A stretch of DNA of 64,000 nucleotides, from NCBI RefSeq assembly GCF_018835585.1, contig NZ_JAHGVE010000022.1:1-64000 (forward strand). Reading direction: 5' to 3'. Each line of letters starts with the position of its first letter. Position 1 is the stretch's first letter. This document shows positions 33,436-42,927 of this stretch, piece after piece. Made by a program: the position numbers and the translations under genes. This DNA comes from Pelorhabdus rhamnosifermentans. GTDB taxonomy: Bacteria > Bacillota > Negativicutes > UMGS1260. The notes under the pieces were generated by a model. The model was not told the DNA's origin. It searched no databases and saw only the letters and a list, made by a program, of their open reading frames with translations.

Positions 33436-34107
33436 TTAACGATATAATACACGTCTGGCACCAATATAGCGGGTATGCCAATATTGTTCTGCTAACTTAC
33501 TAATCATGACACCACGACTACTTGAGGCATGAATAAATTTTCCTTCCCCCAAATAAATGCCTTCATGAGAAGCGCCTTTGGCATAGGTCGTAAAAAAAAC
33601 TAAATCGCCAGGTTGCAAATCGTTATAAGTCACCTGTTTACCTGATAAGTATTGCTGGTCAGCCATTCTTGGCAATTGATGTCCTTGTTGTTTATAAACA
33701 TACTGCGTAAATCCGGAACAGTCAAAACCTTTAGGCGTTGTTCCACCAAATACATAAGGCACTCCCAAATACCTTTTTGCTGTATTCAAAACGCCTTTCA
33801 CTTGCTTGCTTGCTGCAGTACTCGGCATTTCTCGCCCGACAAGCTCACAGTAAGTATCACTATTGACAATACCATCATCAGGAAGTTTATAACTACGCTG
33901 AAATTTCTGAACAGCGGCTTTCATTTTGTAACTAAACACACCATCAATAACATCACTATAGTAACCGCGCTCTTTTAATTTTGTCTGAATCAGTGATACA
34001 TTCGAGCCTTTATCACCGACAGTATAATACATGCCAGAAGCCAAAACAGGAAAAGTCCAAGCGGTAAACAAAAGTCCAATCAGAAAAGCACGAAACAGTC
34101 GGGCCAT
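33436..34107 (-). CDS. Secreted NlpC/P60 endopeptidase with peptidoglycan-binding domain
   Basis: Predicted cell-wall gamma-D-Glu-DAP hydrolase of about 223 residues. A signal peptide (FRAFLIGLLFTAWTFPVLAS) is followed by a PG_binding_1 domain (SNVSLIQTKLKERGYYSDV with AVQKFQRSY) and a C-terminal NlpC/P60 domain with the Cys-His-His site: FDCSGFTQYVY, SHEGIYLGEGK and FIHASS. The AGGAG site places the start at ATG 34107. The layout resembles LytE/CwlS-type or spore-cortex lytic enzymes. It stands alone between feoB and a plus-strand gene. Confidence 0.92.
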   Translation of the reverse strand: MARLFRAFLIGLLFTAWTFPVLASGMYYTVGDKGSNVSLIQTKLKERGYYSDVIDGVFSYKMKAAVQKFQRSYKLPDDGIVNSDTYCELVGREMPSTAASKQVKGVLNTAKRYLGVPYVFGGTTPKGFDCSGFTQYVYKQQGHQLPRMADQQYLSGKQVTYNDLQPGDLVFFTTYAKGASHEGIYLGEGKFIHASSSRGVMISKLAEQYWHTRYIGARRVLYR

Positions 34108-34270
34108 TGTCATCACTCCTAAACAGTTTTGCTATTATTTTCTCTCTTTGAACAAATTTTCCTGCTTTTCTACTTAAAATTCATTATTTCCTTACAACAA
34201 TCAAGGACTTTCCCTAAAAGTGTTGAATACTTATTAAATACGTTTGTTGCTATCTCAGGGGGAATGACTC

Positions 34271-34519
34271 ATGCATACTTATGCCACTTCAGGCACTTGC
34301 TCAAAACAAATTACTTTTGATGTACAAAACAGCATTGTTAAAAATGTGATATTTCATGGCGGATGCAGCGGCAATTTACAAGGCATCAGTAAACTTGTAG
34401 AAGGTTTGCCTATAAATGAAGTCATTGCACGATTAAAAGGAATTCAGTGTGGGACAAAACCAACGTCCTGTCCCGATCAGCTTGCTACCGCACTAGAAGA
34501 ATTCACAAAGAAATCTTAA
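34271..34519 (+). CDS. TSCPD domain protein (TIGR03905-like)
   Basis: An 82-residue protein with the hallmark CGTKPTSCPDQLATAL near its C-terminus, and the start MHTYATSGTCSKQITFDVQN. Cysteines at GTCS, GGCSG, GIQCG and TSCPD suggest metal binding. The domain is also found at the C-terminus of some ribonucleotide reductases; stand-alone copies are common in Clostridia and have no settled function. GGGGGAATGACTC precedes the ATG, and a terminator follows. Confidence 0.88.
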   Translation: MHTYATSGTCSKQITFDVQNSIVKNVIFHGGCSGNLQGISKLVEGLPINEVIARLKGIQCGTKPTSCPDQLATALEEFTKKS

Positions 34520-34549
34520 CCTGCTAAAACAACACTACTTTTTATAAAG

Positions 34550-34593
34550 AACCAGGTGTCTTTCGTTTATCTAAGCGAAAGACACCTGGTTTT
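34550..34593. terminator. Terminator between TSCPD and histidine kinase genes
   Basis: A perfect 16-bp stem AACCAGGTGTCTTTCG (34550-34565) and CGAAAGACACCTGGTT (34576-34591) followed by TT on the plus strand; it lies between convergent genes. Confidence 0.85.
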
Positions 34594-34637
34594 CGTAGCA
34601 AAGAAATTACTCACCTATATAAGTATTTTGAACTACA

Positions 34638-36194
34638 CTAACCTAATAACATTTGCTCATCAAAATTCTTTTCGTTCTCCGACAAAACGGTAAGCCTTGG
34701 CATTTCGTTTATCAAAGGGAAAGCAATTGTAAAGGTAGTTCCTACTGAACTCGTCGCTACATCAATGGTCGCTCCGTGATGCTTGGCGATTCGATAACAT
34801 ACGGAAAGTCCCAAGCCCGTTCCTTTATCTTTCGTCGTAAAAAAAGGGGTTCCCATCTTTTTCAATACATCCGGCGTAATGCCGCTTCCCTCATCCGCTA
34901 CAACGAGCAGGATTGTTTCCTCTGTAGCGCAAGTTTTAATCGTAACTGTCCCCCCTGCCGACATGGCGTCCAAAGCATTACCAACTAAATTCAAGATTAA
35001 TTGACGAATTTCTTTACCATCAAATTCGGCTATAGGCAAAGGACCAGGAATAAATTTAATATTTTTTCCCATTCCCAACGCCTGAGCATAAAGGAGAGGC
35101 TCTAAAGCACCAACAACCGCATTTAAATCTTGCTGGACAAAGTGAGTTGGCTTATTGCGCGCCATTGTCAAGAACTCGCTAATGAGAGAATTAGCTCGAT
35201 CAAGCTCATGAATCATAAGTTCGTAAAATCCCTTATAACGACTACAATCTTCCTTTTTCATCATCATTTGTAAAAAGCCCCGTACAGTTGTCATGGGATT
35301 ACGAACTTCATGACTAACTCCCGCGGCCATTTCACCAACGAGACTTAAACAATCCAAACGATACATTTCACTTTGCAGCCGCCGATCCTCAGTAATATCT
35401 TCAATTTGCGCTAATATGACGCGCTGACCATGAAGCCGGATGGTTTCAAGAAAGACAAATGCCAATCGCAGCTCACCCTGTTTGGTGCAAAAAGACAGCT
35501 TGAATTTATTTGTTGCATGATTCTGGCGCAACGTTAATATAAGATTATGAAAAGATTGGCTAGAACAGAGGTGAAGCTCCGTTACAGTCCGCCCAAGTAC
35601 CTCAGCTCTGTTAAAACCAGTCCCAGCTAAAAACCGACTATTCGCATTGATAATTTTCCCATCCAAGCTATGAAGTGTCATCATACAAAGACTCGTATAA
35701 AAAGTCTTAAAGAATTTATGATTGGCTTGCCTTAATTCACGTTTCATGGCATCATTACCGTTTTCTTTATGCATAAGTTGTTTATTTGTTTCTGCTAATT
35801 GAAGTGTCTGTTTCTCCAATATCTTTTGTAATCTGCATTGATTTTTTTCTATATTCTTATATTTTAGGACATCGGTCGTAACATTACGAAAAAAAACAGC
35901 AACACCTTCATCATAAGGTGACAAAAAAATTTTTATCCAATATTCATCTGCCATAATAGCTTTTTGAAATTGAAAAGCCTGATCACTATGAACAACCTTC
36001 TGCCAATGTACTAAAAAATCACAAAGAAAACTTGCTGGAAGTAAATCAATAACTTTTACTTGAACCAATTCATTACGACTGCGCTTAAATAATCTTTCAG
36101 CCTGGCTGTTTACTTGAACAATCTTTCCAGTTGAATCACTAAGCACGCAGGCATCGAGAATACTTTCTAAAAAAGCGCTTAATTCACTTGTCAT
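34638..36194 (-). CDS. PAS-domain sensor histidine kinase
   Basis: About 518 residues with no clear membrane segment, so probably cytoplasmic. Two PAS domains (about 5-115 and 170-285; the second reads LHSLDGKIINANSRFLAGTG) are separated by a coiled coil (LQKILEKQTLQLAETNKQLM). HisKA has its phospho-acceptor in GVSHEVRNPMTTVRG; the HATPase_c domain has NLVGNALDAMSAGG, DEGSGITPDVLKK and KGTGLGLSVCYRIAKHHGA. The form resembles orphan Kin-type sporulation kinases, and no response regulator is adjacent; that link is inference. GGGAGGAG precedes ATG 36194. Confidence 0.92.
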   Translation of the reverse strand: MTSELSAFLESILDACVLSDSTGKIVQVNSQAERLFKRSRNELVQVKVIDLLPASFLCDFLVHWQKVVHSDQAFQFQKAIMADEYWIKIFLSPYDEGVAVFFRNVTTDVLKYKNIEKNQCRLQKILEKQTLQLAETNKQLMHKENGNDAMKRELRQANHKFFKTFYTSLCMMTLHSLDGKIINANSRFLAGTGFNRAEVLGRTVTELHLCSSQSFHNLILTLRQNHATNKFKLSFCTKQGELRLAFVFLETIRLHGQRVILAQIEDITEDRRLQSEMYRLDCLSLVGEMAAGVSHEVRNPMTTVRGFLQMMMKKEDCSRYKGFYELMIHELDRANSLISEFLTMARNKPTHFVQQDLNAVVGALEPLLYAQALGMGKNIKFIPGPLPIAEFDGKEIRQLILNLVGNALDAMSAGGTVTIKTCATEETILLVVADEGSGITPDVLKKMGTPFFTTKDKGTGLGLSVCYRIAKHHGATIDVATSSVGTTFTIAFPLINEMPRLTVLSENEKNFDEQMLLG

Positions 36195-36356
36195 CTGCAG
36201 TACTCCTCCCAAAGTTCCGGAAGATTCGGAGAATAATTGGCATATATTAACATCTCAGTTAATAAGTTTCGCTACTACTCTATTAAATACCTGCTAATAA
36301 ATATATTTTTTTATAGGCATGCCGCGAAAATATTTCGACGGAATATTCTAATAAAA

Positions 36357-36393
36357 AAGGATTTAAGAATCCCTGTTAAGGGTCTTAAACCTT
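36357..36393 (-). terminator. Terminator of the cobalamin operon
   Basis: AAGGATTTAAGA (36357-36368) pairs with TCTTAAACCTT (36383-36393) with one bulge, directly after the cobC stop; the minus strand continues into TTTTTTATTAG. Confidence 0.75.
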
Positions 36394-36394
36394 C

Positions 36395-37003
36395 TTATCG
36401 TCCTAAATGACAAGTGTCATTCATCAAACAAACAATGGTACGTTCAGGATAATATTCGACGACATTCACTGCCGTATTATCTTGTTTAATATTCCATACA
36501 TAATTGAGATGAATATTCAGTGCTGCACATAAAATCGTACGTATCGTCCCGCCGTGCGAGGCCACAACGATGGTTTCATCAGGATGTTTTTTCACCAATC
36601 GTTCAATAGCAACCACGGCGCGTTTTTTCAAATCGCGAAAAGACTCACCGCCTGGAATGCTAATCTCATCAGGACGTGAATACAAATGATTCATCACATC
36701 CGGCCATTGTTTACAAATACTGTCGTACGTCAGTCCTTCCCATTCACCGAAGTGTATCTCACGGAAAGCCGGTTCGGACTGAACCGTAAGATGATGTTTA
36801 TCAGCAATAGCCTCTGCTGTCGCATAAGCCCGCTTTAAATCGCTGGCATAAACAGCATGAATATCTTCAGATGCTAACCGCATTGCCACAGCTTCAGCTT
36901 GTTCAAGACCCAAGGAATTAAGAAAAATATCTGTTTGACCTTGATATTTCATTTCCAGATTCCAAGCTGTTTGACCGTGACGTACGTAAATAATCTTTGT
37001 CAT
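36395..37003 (-). CDS. cobC: Alpha-ribazole phosphatase-like histidine phosphatase
   Basis: Histidine phosphatase of 202 residues, probably removing phosphate from alpha-ribazole 5'-phosphate (or adenosylcobalamin 5'-phosphate) late in B12 synthesis. The phosphohistidine motif YVRHGQTAWN (6-15) and second histidine in VASHGGTIRT are intact, with GLTYDSICKQWP and IPGGESFRDL between. The family includes phosphoglycerate mutase-like proteins; its place as last gene of a cobalamin operon, overlapping cobD by 4 nt, supports CobC. Confidence 0.88.
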   Translation of the reverse strand: MTKIIYVRHGQTAWNLEMKYQGQTDIFLNSLGLEQAEAVAMRLASEDIHAVYASDLKRAYATAEAIADKHHLTVQSEPAFREIHFGEWEGLTYDSICKQWPDVMNHLYSRPDEISIPGGESFRDLKKRAVVAIERLVKKHPDETIVVASHGGTIRTILCAALNIHLNYVWNIKQDNTAVNVVEYYPERTIVCLMNDTCHLGR

Positions 37004-38094
37004 AACAACTCTCCCTTCATGATATTCTGTAGCACTTGAAGCACCTGTTCATTTTGTTCATGACTTTTTACTGCAAGGCGAATATAATCGTCGCCCAGTC
37101 CCTCGTAATTGCTACAGTCACGAATTAAAATCTTCTGTTCCATCATTTTCTGACGTAAGGCACTGGCTGTCCAAGGGGACTGACGAATATCAACAAGAAT
37201 ATAATTTGCAGCAGGTTCATAAGGTTTTAAGCCGGAAATTTTCCCCAAAGACTGATAAAAAAACTTTTTCTCCTGCGTAATATACGTTCGACTTTGCTCG
37301 GCATACACCTCATCGCCAAGGGCAGCAACACCTGCTGCTTGGGCAATAGAATTGACATTCCAAGGATCTTTACTTAAATGCAGTTTTCTCGTCATGATTT
37401 CACTGGCAAGAACAAAACCGAGGCGGAGACCGGGAATGGCATAGAACTTAGTTAGAGAATGCGCAATAATCAGGTTGGGAAATTTCGATAGCAGAGGCTG
37501 ACAAGTCCAAACATTCCAGTGTAAAAAATCCAAAAAGGACTCATCAACAACAACAAACGACTTGATTTTCACAGCAGCTGCAATTACTTCCGCAATCTCC
37601 GCCGGCGGCATCAGTACGCCTGTGGGATTATTAGGATTACATAAAAATACTAGTTCGGGCTGACTCATCTCGATTTGATTAATTAAAACCGTACTCTTCA
37701 CCTTAAAATCGTCATGAGCATGCAAAACATAATAAGAAACTTGTGCTCCTGATGAACAAGCTGCTCGTTCATATTCACTGAAAGTCGGCGCCATAACCAA
37801 AACCTTGTGGGGCTGAATAATATGAGACAGCACATACAAAAGTTCTACTGCCCCGTTTCCTACTGTAATAAGCTCAGACGAAATACCATAGGCACGACAA
37901 ATAGCCCGCTTTAAATCATATGCATCTGCATCTGGATAATGAATGACCGAATCGATTGCCTGCAGCATGGCTGCTTTTACTGAAGGAGCTAATCCTAATG
38001 GGTTAATATTTGCACTGTAATCCAGCCAGATTGCTTCTTTTTGTTGAGAATCTCGGCTGGCTGCATAAATATTGCCGCCATGTTCAGCTTTCAT
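37000..38094 (-). CDS. cobD: Threonine-phosphate decarboxylase
   Basis: PLP enzyme converting L-threonine O-3-phosphate to (R)-1-aminopropan-2-ol phosphate, the linker of the cobalamin nucleotide loop. About 364 residues of aminotransferase fold I: HGGNIYAASRDS at the start, LDYSANINPLG, FLCNPNNPTGVLMPP and the PLP lysine in HSLTKFYAIPGLRLGF. ATG 38094 is preferred, with GGGGGG at good spacing; it overlaps the preceding threonine kinase gene by 11 nt. The kinase supplies its substrate, so the pair forms a two-step module. Confidence 0.92.
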   Translation of the reverse strand: MKAEHGGNIYAASRDSQQKEAIWLDYSANINPLGLAPSVKAAMLQAIDSVIHYPDADAYDLKRAICRAYGISSELITVGNGAVELLYVLSHIIQPHKVLVMAPTFSEYERAACSSGAQVSYYVLHAHDDFKVKSTVLINQIEMSQPELVFLCNPNNPTGVLMPPAEIAEVIAAAVKIKSFVVVDESFLDFLHWNVWTCQPLLSKFPNLIIAHSLTKFYAIPGLRLGFVLASEIMTRKLHLSKDPWNVNSIAQAAGVAALGDEVYAEQSRTYITQEKKFFYQSLGKISGLKPYEPAANYILVDIRQSPWTASALRQKMMEQKILIRDCSNYEGLGDDYIRLAVKSHEQNEQVLQVLQNIMKGELL

Positions 38095-38986
38095 GTTCAT
38101 CCCCCCTGTCAGTCCTGATTCCACCTGAAATTAAATGCACCGTTTGTAGATATTTTACTTTCGGACAATTTTCTGTTATAGCTGTTACACAGTCGCCAAT
38201 TTTGTGGACATGCTGGGGTGCAAAAAGCACACCAAGAACAGTACCACTATGCGCCGCATTCACGCCGCAGGCACCATACTGGCTACTTAATTTGATAATC
38301 GATTCTAAGCAGGAATTGGCTAAAATCAATTGATTGGCCAAAGCACTTATCGTTGCTCCCTGACCAATCAGTGACACATCCTGCTTGGCTATGCCTGTCA
38401 TGACAAGTTCCATGGCTTCACGAACCTGCTTTTCCTTGGCCTTATTGAGAGCAGTCAGATCACTGCGCTTATTAAAGGACAAAGTATCCACTTCCCCGCC
38501 TGCATCAAAAACAGCAATCATCATTTGAGGCGGCTGACCCAGATTCCGACGAATTTTTCCACCCACATGATCAAAAAGCATAATGCCTGAATAAAAAATG
38601 CCATCTGTCGGTTCAATGGACAGACATAAATCAGCCACTTCATCAGCAGAAAGCTGCATGCCTAACGATAATGCAACTGCTTGGCAAAGACAACTCAAAT
38701 CGGCACTACTAGAAGCCATGCCCTTGCCGATGGGCAAGGTGGAATACTGATGAAAAGGAAAGTGCACTAAATATTCTTCAAGCGTATATTGCGATTGTAT
38801 ATAATGAAGGGTCCGCGTCAAAATCTCCCGAGATTTGTCGCCGCGCAAATTCGTTCGAAAGCCGGGTAGCTTATACCGAATCTCCGAATATAGATCAATC
38901 GGACAAGTAATCAAAAAAGGCTGTCCATCCAGTGTCCCCTGGACAAGTTCGCCACAAGACCCTGGACTTTTAATTGTCAAACTCAT
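38084..38986 (-). CDS. pduX: L-threonine kinase (PduX-like, GHMP family)
   Basis: GHMP kinase of 300 residues predicted to phosphorylate L-threonine for CobD. It begins SPGSCGELVQGTLDGQPFLI, the PduX-type start, and carries the GHMP ATP loop PIGKGMASSSADLSCL (about 86-101) and the C-terminal YGACGVNAAHSGTVLGVLF. Its position immediately before cobD in a cobalamin operon strongly supports the role over homoserine or mevalonate kinase. AGGAGAAAAGAT precedes the ATG. Confidence 0.9.
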   Translation of the reverse strand: MSLTIKSPGSCGELVQGTLDGQPFLITCPIDLYSEIRYKLPGFRTNLRGDKSREILTRTLHYIQSQYTLEEYLVHFPFHQYSTLPIGKGMASSSADLSCLCQAVALSLGMQLSADEVADLCLSIEPTDGIFYSGIMLFDHVGGKIRRNLGQPPQMMIAVFDAGGEVDTLSFNKRSDLTALNKAKEKQVREAMELVMTGIAKQDVSLIGQGATISALANQLILANSCLESIIKLSSQYGACGVNAAHSGTVLGVLFAPQHVHKIGDCVTAITENCPKVKYLQTVHLISGGIRTDRGDEHES

Positions 38987-39022
38987 ATCTTTTCTCCTAT
39001 TAATTCACCCTTGATGCATTAT

Positions 39023-39754
39023 TTATAAAAAAGCCATCAAAGCCACGATTTCTGTTAATTCCGTTGCTGCACCATAGACATCCCCTGTTAAACCTCCCAG
39101 TTTAGTTACTGTATAACGACAAAATAAACTGCCAAACAACAGCCCCGAAAATAAACTAACAAAGACACGAGACGAATAAAATGCCAAGGGAAATAGTAAA
39201 AAAGCGGTAAGACAACTGGCATAAACAAAATCACGCCGCCCTGTATATTGGGCAAACAGCTTGCCAATCCCTTCCGGGCGGGCATAAGGAAATAGGGTAA
39301 TGGCCATCACCATGACAAGACGCGCTAGAACAGGTGCAACAACTAAAGCTAAAGGCAAGAGATTAGCAGAAATATCTTCCAACAAAGCCCATTTCACTGC
39401 CACAAGCAATACAAAAGTAGTCACACCAGCCGAACCCACGCGACTGTCTTTCATAATTTCCAGCATGCGCTCCCGACTCCGCCCCGATAGCAACCCATCA
39501 GCCGTATCCATTAAACCATCACAATGCAAGGCTCCTGTCACAATAAAGCTCGTTATGACAAGTAAAATAGCTGTCAAATGGGCAGATAGATAGCTTCCCA
39601 CAAAATGATTAATCATGAGGAGTATAATGCCAATAACCATACCAACTAATGGGAAAAAAACGACACTCCGGCCAAACCGCTTCGCTGACCATTCCGATTC
39701 TTTGAATAGATGAATTCTTGTCAAAAATTGCAGGGCCGTAACAAAATATCGCAT
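39023..39754 (-). CDS. cobS: Adenosylcobinamide-GDP ribazoletransferase
   Basis: Membrane enzyme joining alpha-ribazole (or its phosphate) to adenosylcobinamide-GDP. The 243 residues have several hydrophobic helices; the family motif GALHCDGLMDTADGLLSG (about 75-92) with its metal-binding aspartates, and the following RERMLEIMKDSRVGSAGV, are clear. KLGGLTGDVYGAATELTEIV near the C-terminus is the second signature. Only a distant AGGAGG is seen upstream of the ATG. No cobT is present in the window. Confidence 0.95.
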   Translation of the reverse strand: MRYFVTALQFLTRIHLFKESEWSAKRFGRSVVFFPLVGMVIGIILLMINHFVGSYLSAHLTAILLVITSFIVTGALHCDGLMDTADGLLSGRSRERMLEIMKDSRVGSAGVTTFVLLVAVKWALLEDISANLLPLALVVAPVLARLVMVMAITLFPYARPEGIGKLFAQYTGRRDFVYASCLTAFLLFPLAFYSSRVFVSLFSGLLFGSLFCRYTVTKLGGLTGDVYGAATELTEIVALMAFL

Positions 39755-39802
39755 AACTATCAGACGTTTAAGCCGCCTGCCTCCTTAACTCGTGACATGC
39801 TG

Positions 39803-40804
39803 TTAAAATGAACCAGATGAATAATATAAATAAAAAGAACCCCCGGCATAAATAAGTACAAACAATAAAGTCGTCACATACATGAGCCAAACAGTCTTTT
39901 TAATATGGTCACTTGTAAGCGCCTCATCAGCTTGCCCCATCGTGGCACGATGAGATGGAATGCCACCGTAATAATTGACCCCACCTAACTGAATATGAAG
40001 GGCTCCGGCCACAATAGACTCAGGAATACCGCTATTGGGGCTAGGATGCTTACTTGCATCATGCCAGAACGTTTTTACGGCGGATACAATGTCTAACCGC
40101 AGCAAGCAAACCGCTCCAAGTAGCAATAAGCCTGTTATCCGTGCCGGGATATAATTGAATATGTCATCAGTCCGAGCCGCTATCATGCCAAAATCACTGT
40201 ATTTTTCATTCTTATAGCCAACCATGGAATCAAGCGTATTAACTGCGCGATAAAGAAATGCCAATGGCACACCACCTAAAGCTGCAAAAAACAGGGGTGC
40301 AATAACTCCATCAACAATATTTTCGGCCACTGTCTCCACTGTAGCACGCGTCACTTCACCTGCTGAAAGGTGGCCTGTGTCACGTCCCACAATCCACCCA
40401 ACTTTGCGGCGAGCTTCTTTAATATTTTTTTTCACCAAGTAATGGCGAATTTCAAAACCCGCTTCAGCCAAACTGCGGGGACTAATCGCCAGTGACAATA
40501 GCAGGGCCCGTCCCACTACAGCCTCCCAAGTATCCAGCTTATCTAAACAAGTGCAAACATACCAGATGATTTCATAAGTCAATGTTAACACTAAAAAAAC
40601 AAGTAGACCTCCTGAAGTCTTTTTCATAAAAGACGATGCATGCGGTTTAAGCAGTGATTTTTCAAATAAAGAAATCATGCGGCCGATGAGTGCAACTGGA
40701 TGAAAAGATGTACGGGGATCACCAATTAGGATATCAAATAACAGCGCACCAAGGGGAAGCAGGCAAAAAGAGACACTATAAGCATTAAGCATTGCATAGG
40801 TCAT
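39803..40804 (-). CDS. cbiB: Adenosylcobinamide-phosphate synthase
   Basis: Integral membrane protein attaching aminopropanol phosphate to adenosylcobyric acid. The 333 residues start near LLFDILIGDPRTSFHPVALI (about 21-40), the CbiB signature. RRKVGWIVGRDTGHLS, ETVAENIVDGVIAPLFFA, and HPSPNSGIPESIVAGAL are also conserved. The start overlaps the cbiP stop by 4 nt. It uses the CobD product made downstream in the same operon. Confidence 0.95.
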   Translation of the reverse strand: MTYAMLNAYSVSFCLLPLGALLFDILIGDPRTSFHPVALIGRMISLFEKSLLKPHASSFMKKTSGGLLVFLVLTLTYEIIWYVCTCLDKLDTWEAVVGRALLLSLAISPRSLAEAGFEIRHYLVKKNIKEARRKVGWIVGRDTGHLSAGEVTRATVETVAENIVDGVIAPLFFAALGGVPLAFLYRAVNTLDSMVGYKNEKYSDFGMIAARTDDIFNYIPARITGLLLLGAVCLLRLDIVSAVKTFWHDASKHPSPNSGIPESIVAGALHIQLGGVNYYGGIPSHRATMGQADEALTSDHIKKTVWLMYVTTLLFVLIYAGGSFYLYYSSGSF

Positions 40805-42324
40805 GCCTTGTTCTCCATGAGTTTTTTAATCAGTGTCATATCAAGGCTGCTGCGCACAATTTGAGCCAAACGGTCATAAGCCGCTTCCTTAGCCTTAGAA
40901 CGATTAATGATTTTCCCGAGTGGTTCCAGGCCTTTTTTTACCCTTAAAGCGTCAAGAACTTGGCGACGAAAGGTATCATTATCAAAAATACCATGCAAAT
41001 AAGTCCCCATAATCTGTCCATCACTGCGAATGACTCCATCAGTCAGCGAAACCGTCTGTTCCGAACGCTTGATAAGGGTAAATGCAGACTGTACTTTCGT
41101 TAAAAAGTTCGTCCGACCCATATGAATTTCATAGCCTGACAAGACTTCTTGGCCTGGTGTAATCCCTAAAAAACCAGGTTTCATCGCTACTGCTTGGACT
41201 TGATGGGTAACCTTATTAGGCTCAAATGTCGTGTGAATGGGAAGAAGTCCCAAACCTTCCATACTATCTAGCTGTGATTCTGTATGATGAGGATCATAAA
41301 GCATTTCCCCGAGCATCTGATAGCCACCACAAATACCTACGACAGGAACACCTGACTTTGCCAAATGTTTAATTTTGTCTTTATAACCATGTTCCATTAA
41401 ATAAAGCATATCTTCTGTCGTATTTTTACTGCCTGGCAAGATAATCAGATCAGGCTGTCCCAGTTCTTCACCTTGGCGAATATAGCGAAGTGAAACATCC
41501 TCTTCTTCAGCCAAAGCCTCAAAATCGGTAAAATTAGATATCTTAGGCAGTCGCATAACAGCAATATCCAGTTCTTTAACAGCATCAACCTGTTTGTCAT
41601 CTAAACTGACAGAATCTTCATCATCAATGCCCATTTCTGTCACATAAGGTACCACACCGACAATCGGTTTACCTGTCTTTTCTTCTAAAAAGGTAAGCGC
41701 CGGTTTAAGCAACTCAATGTCACCACGAAATTTATTAATCACAAGTCCCTTCACAAGCGCACGTTCATCCGGATCGAGTAATTCCAGTGTTCCTACAAGT
41801 GATGCCAGAGCACCGCCACGATCAATATCAGCAACAAGAAGTACAGGAGCCTGAAGCATTTTCGCCACACGCATATTCACAATATCATTGGCTTTTAAGT
41901 TGACTTCAGCAGGACTGCCTGCTCCCTCAATAACAATCACATCATAGTCATGATTTAAGCGTTCCAAGCAATCTTTCACAACACCTAAGGCTTTAAGACT
42001 GTAGCCTGAATGATATTCAGCTGCAGACAGATTACCTATAGACTGCCCCATGACAATAACTTGCGAACAAGCATTTCCTGTAGGCTTTAATAGTACAGGA
42101 TTCATCTCCACCTGCGGCTCAAGACCCGCTGCTTCAGCCTGAGCCACTTGGGCCCGCCCCATTTCTTTGCCATCTTTCGTTACATAAGAATTGAGCGCCA
42201 TATTTTGAGCCTTAAAGGGAACAACCTTTTTACCGTCCTGAAGAAAAATACGGCACAAGGCTGTCGTCAAAATACTTTTTCCTACATGAGAACTTGTCCC
42301 TTGCAACATAATGGTTTTTGCCAT
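40801..42324 (-). CDS. cbiP: Cobyric acid synthase
   Basis: ATP- and glutamine-dependent amidation of the b, d, e and g side chains of the corrin ring. The 507-residue enzyme has an N-terminal dethiobiotin-synthetase-like domain (MLQGTSSHVGKSILTTALC, P-loop-like; PFKAQNMALNSYVT) and a C-terminal class I glutamine amidotransferase domain with the nucleophile in GICGGYQMLGEM and the histidine in GTYLHGIFDN. AAGGAGAGAAGAGCAA precedes the ATG. Confidence 0.96.
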   Translation of the reverse strand: MAKTIMLQGTSSHVGKSILTTALCRIFLQDGKKVVPFKAQNMALNSYVTKDGKEMGRAQVAQAEAAGLEPQVEMNPVLLKPTGNACSQVIVMGQSIGNLSAAEYHSGYSLKALGVVKDCLERLNHDYDVIVIEGAGSPAEVNLKANDIVNMRVAKMLQAPVLLVADIDRGGALASLVGTLELLDPDERALVKGLVINKFRGDIELLKPALTFLEEKTGKPIVGVVPYVTEMGIDDEDSVSLDDKQVDAVKELDIAVMRLPKISNFTDFEALAEEEDVSLRYIRQGEELGQPDLIILPGSKNTTEDMLYLMEHGYKDKIKHLAKSGVPVVGICGGYQMLGEMLYDPHHTESQLDSMEGLGLLPIHTTFEPNKVTHQVQAVAMKPGFLGITPGQEVLSGYEIHMGRTNFLTKVQSAFTLIKRSEQTVSLTDGVIRSDGQIMGTYLHGIFDNDTFRRQVLDALRVKKGLEPLGKIINRSKAKEAAYDRLAQIVRSSLDMTLIKKLMENKA

Positions 42325-42338
42325 TTGCTCTTCTCTCC

Positions 42339-42926
42339 TTAATTCAGTTTTCGCCCCAAACTTTTTATTTCAACGGGAATCCCACTCACAACAAAATATA
42401 CTTCATCTGCCGCTTGAGCCACTTTTTGATTGACCCAGCCCGCCCAATCGCGGTATTTACGAGCCAAGGCATTCTCTGGAACAATCCCCATGCCTACTTC
42501 GTTTGTGACTAGGATCACCGTCTTATTGCCTTCACGACAGGCAGCAAGAAGTTTATCAATTTGATCGAATATGTGCATTAACTGCTCCTCATCACAGGCC
42601 GATTCATCTGCTGCCAACAAAAGATTTGTTAAATAAAGAGTCAAACAGTCAAATAAAATCACATCGACCTCTTGAGCTGCCTCAGCAATAGCTAAATGCG
42701 CCTCATAAGGCGCTTCCTTCGTCAGCCAGATCTCGGAGCGCCGCGCCTGATGATGCTTAACGCGATCAGCCATTTCATCATCAAGAATCTGCGCCGTTGC
42801 AATATATGCCAAATAAGGCGCAGACAAATTTTGTCCTGCAAGCGTTTGGGCAAGACGTTCGGCAAATTCACTTTTACCACTTCGCGCTCCGCCTGTAATT
42901 AAAATTAACTTCGCCTTCTCTATCAT
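42339..42926 (-). CDS. cobU: Adenosylcobinamide kinase / guanylyltransferase
   Basis: Bifunctional enzyme that phosphorylates adenosylcobinamide and transfers GMP to it. The 195 residues have the P-loop TGGARSGKSEFAERLA (about 11-26), YIATAQILDDEMADRVKHHQARR (with the guanylylated His in this loop), LFDCLTLYLTNLLL and VTNEVGMGIVPENALARKYRDWAG. It lies between cbiA and cbiP with 1-14 nt spacing. ATG 42926 has AGGAG before it. Confidence 0.95.
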   Translation of the reverse strand: MIEKAKLILITGGARSGKSEFAERLAQTLAGQNLSAPYLAYIATAQILDDEMADRVKHHQARRSEIWLTKEAPYEAHLAIAEAAQEVDVILFDCLTLYLTNLLLAADESACDEEQLMHIFDQIDKLLAACREGNKTVILVTNEVGMGIVPENALARKYRDWAGWVNQKVAQAADEVYFVVSGIPVEIKSLGRKLN

Positions 42927-42927
42927 A

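Noticed and set aside
34129-34320. 63-codon plus-strand frame before the TSCPD gene
   Set aside because: It lacks a ribosome site and overlaps the TSCPD gene, which has GGGGG and a known motif.
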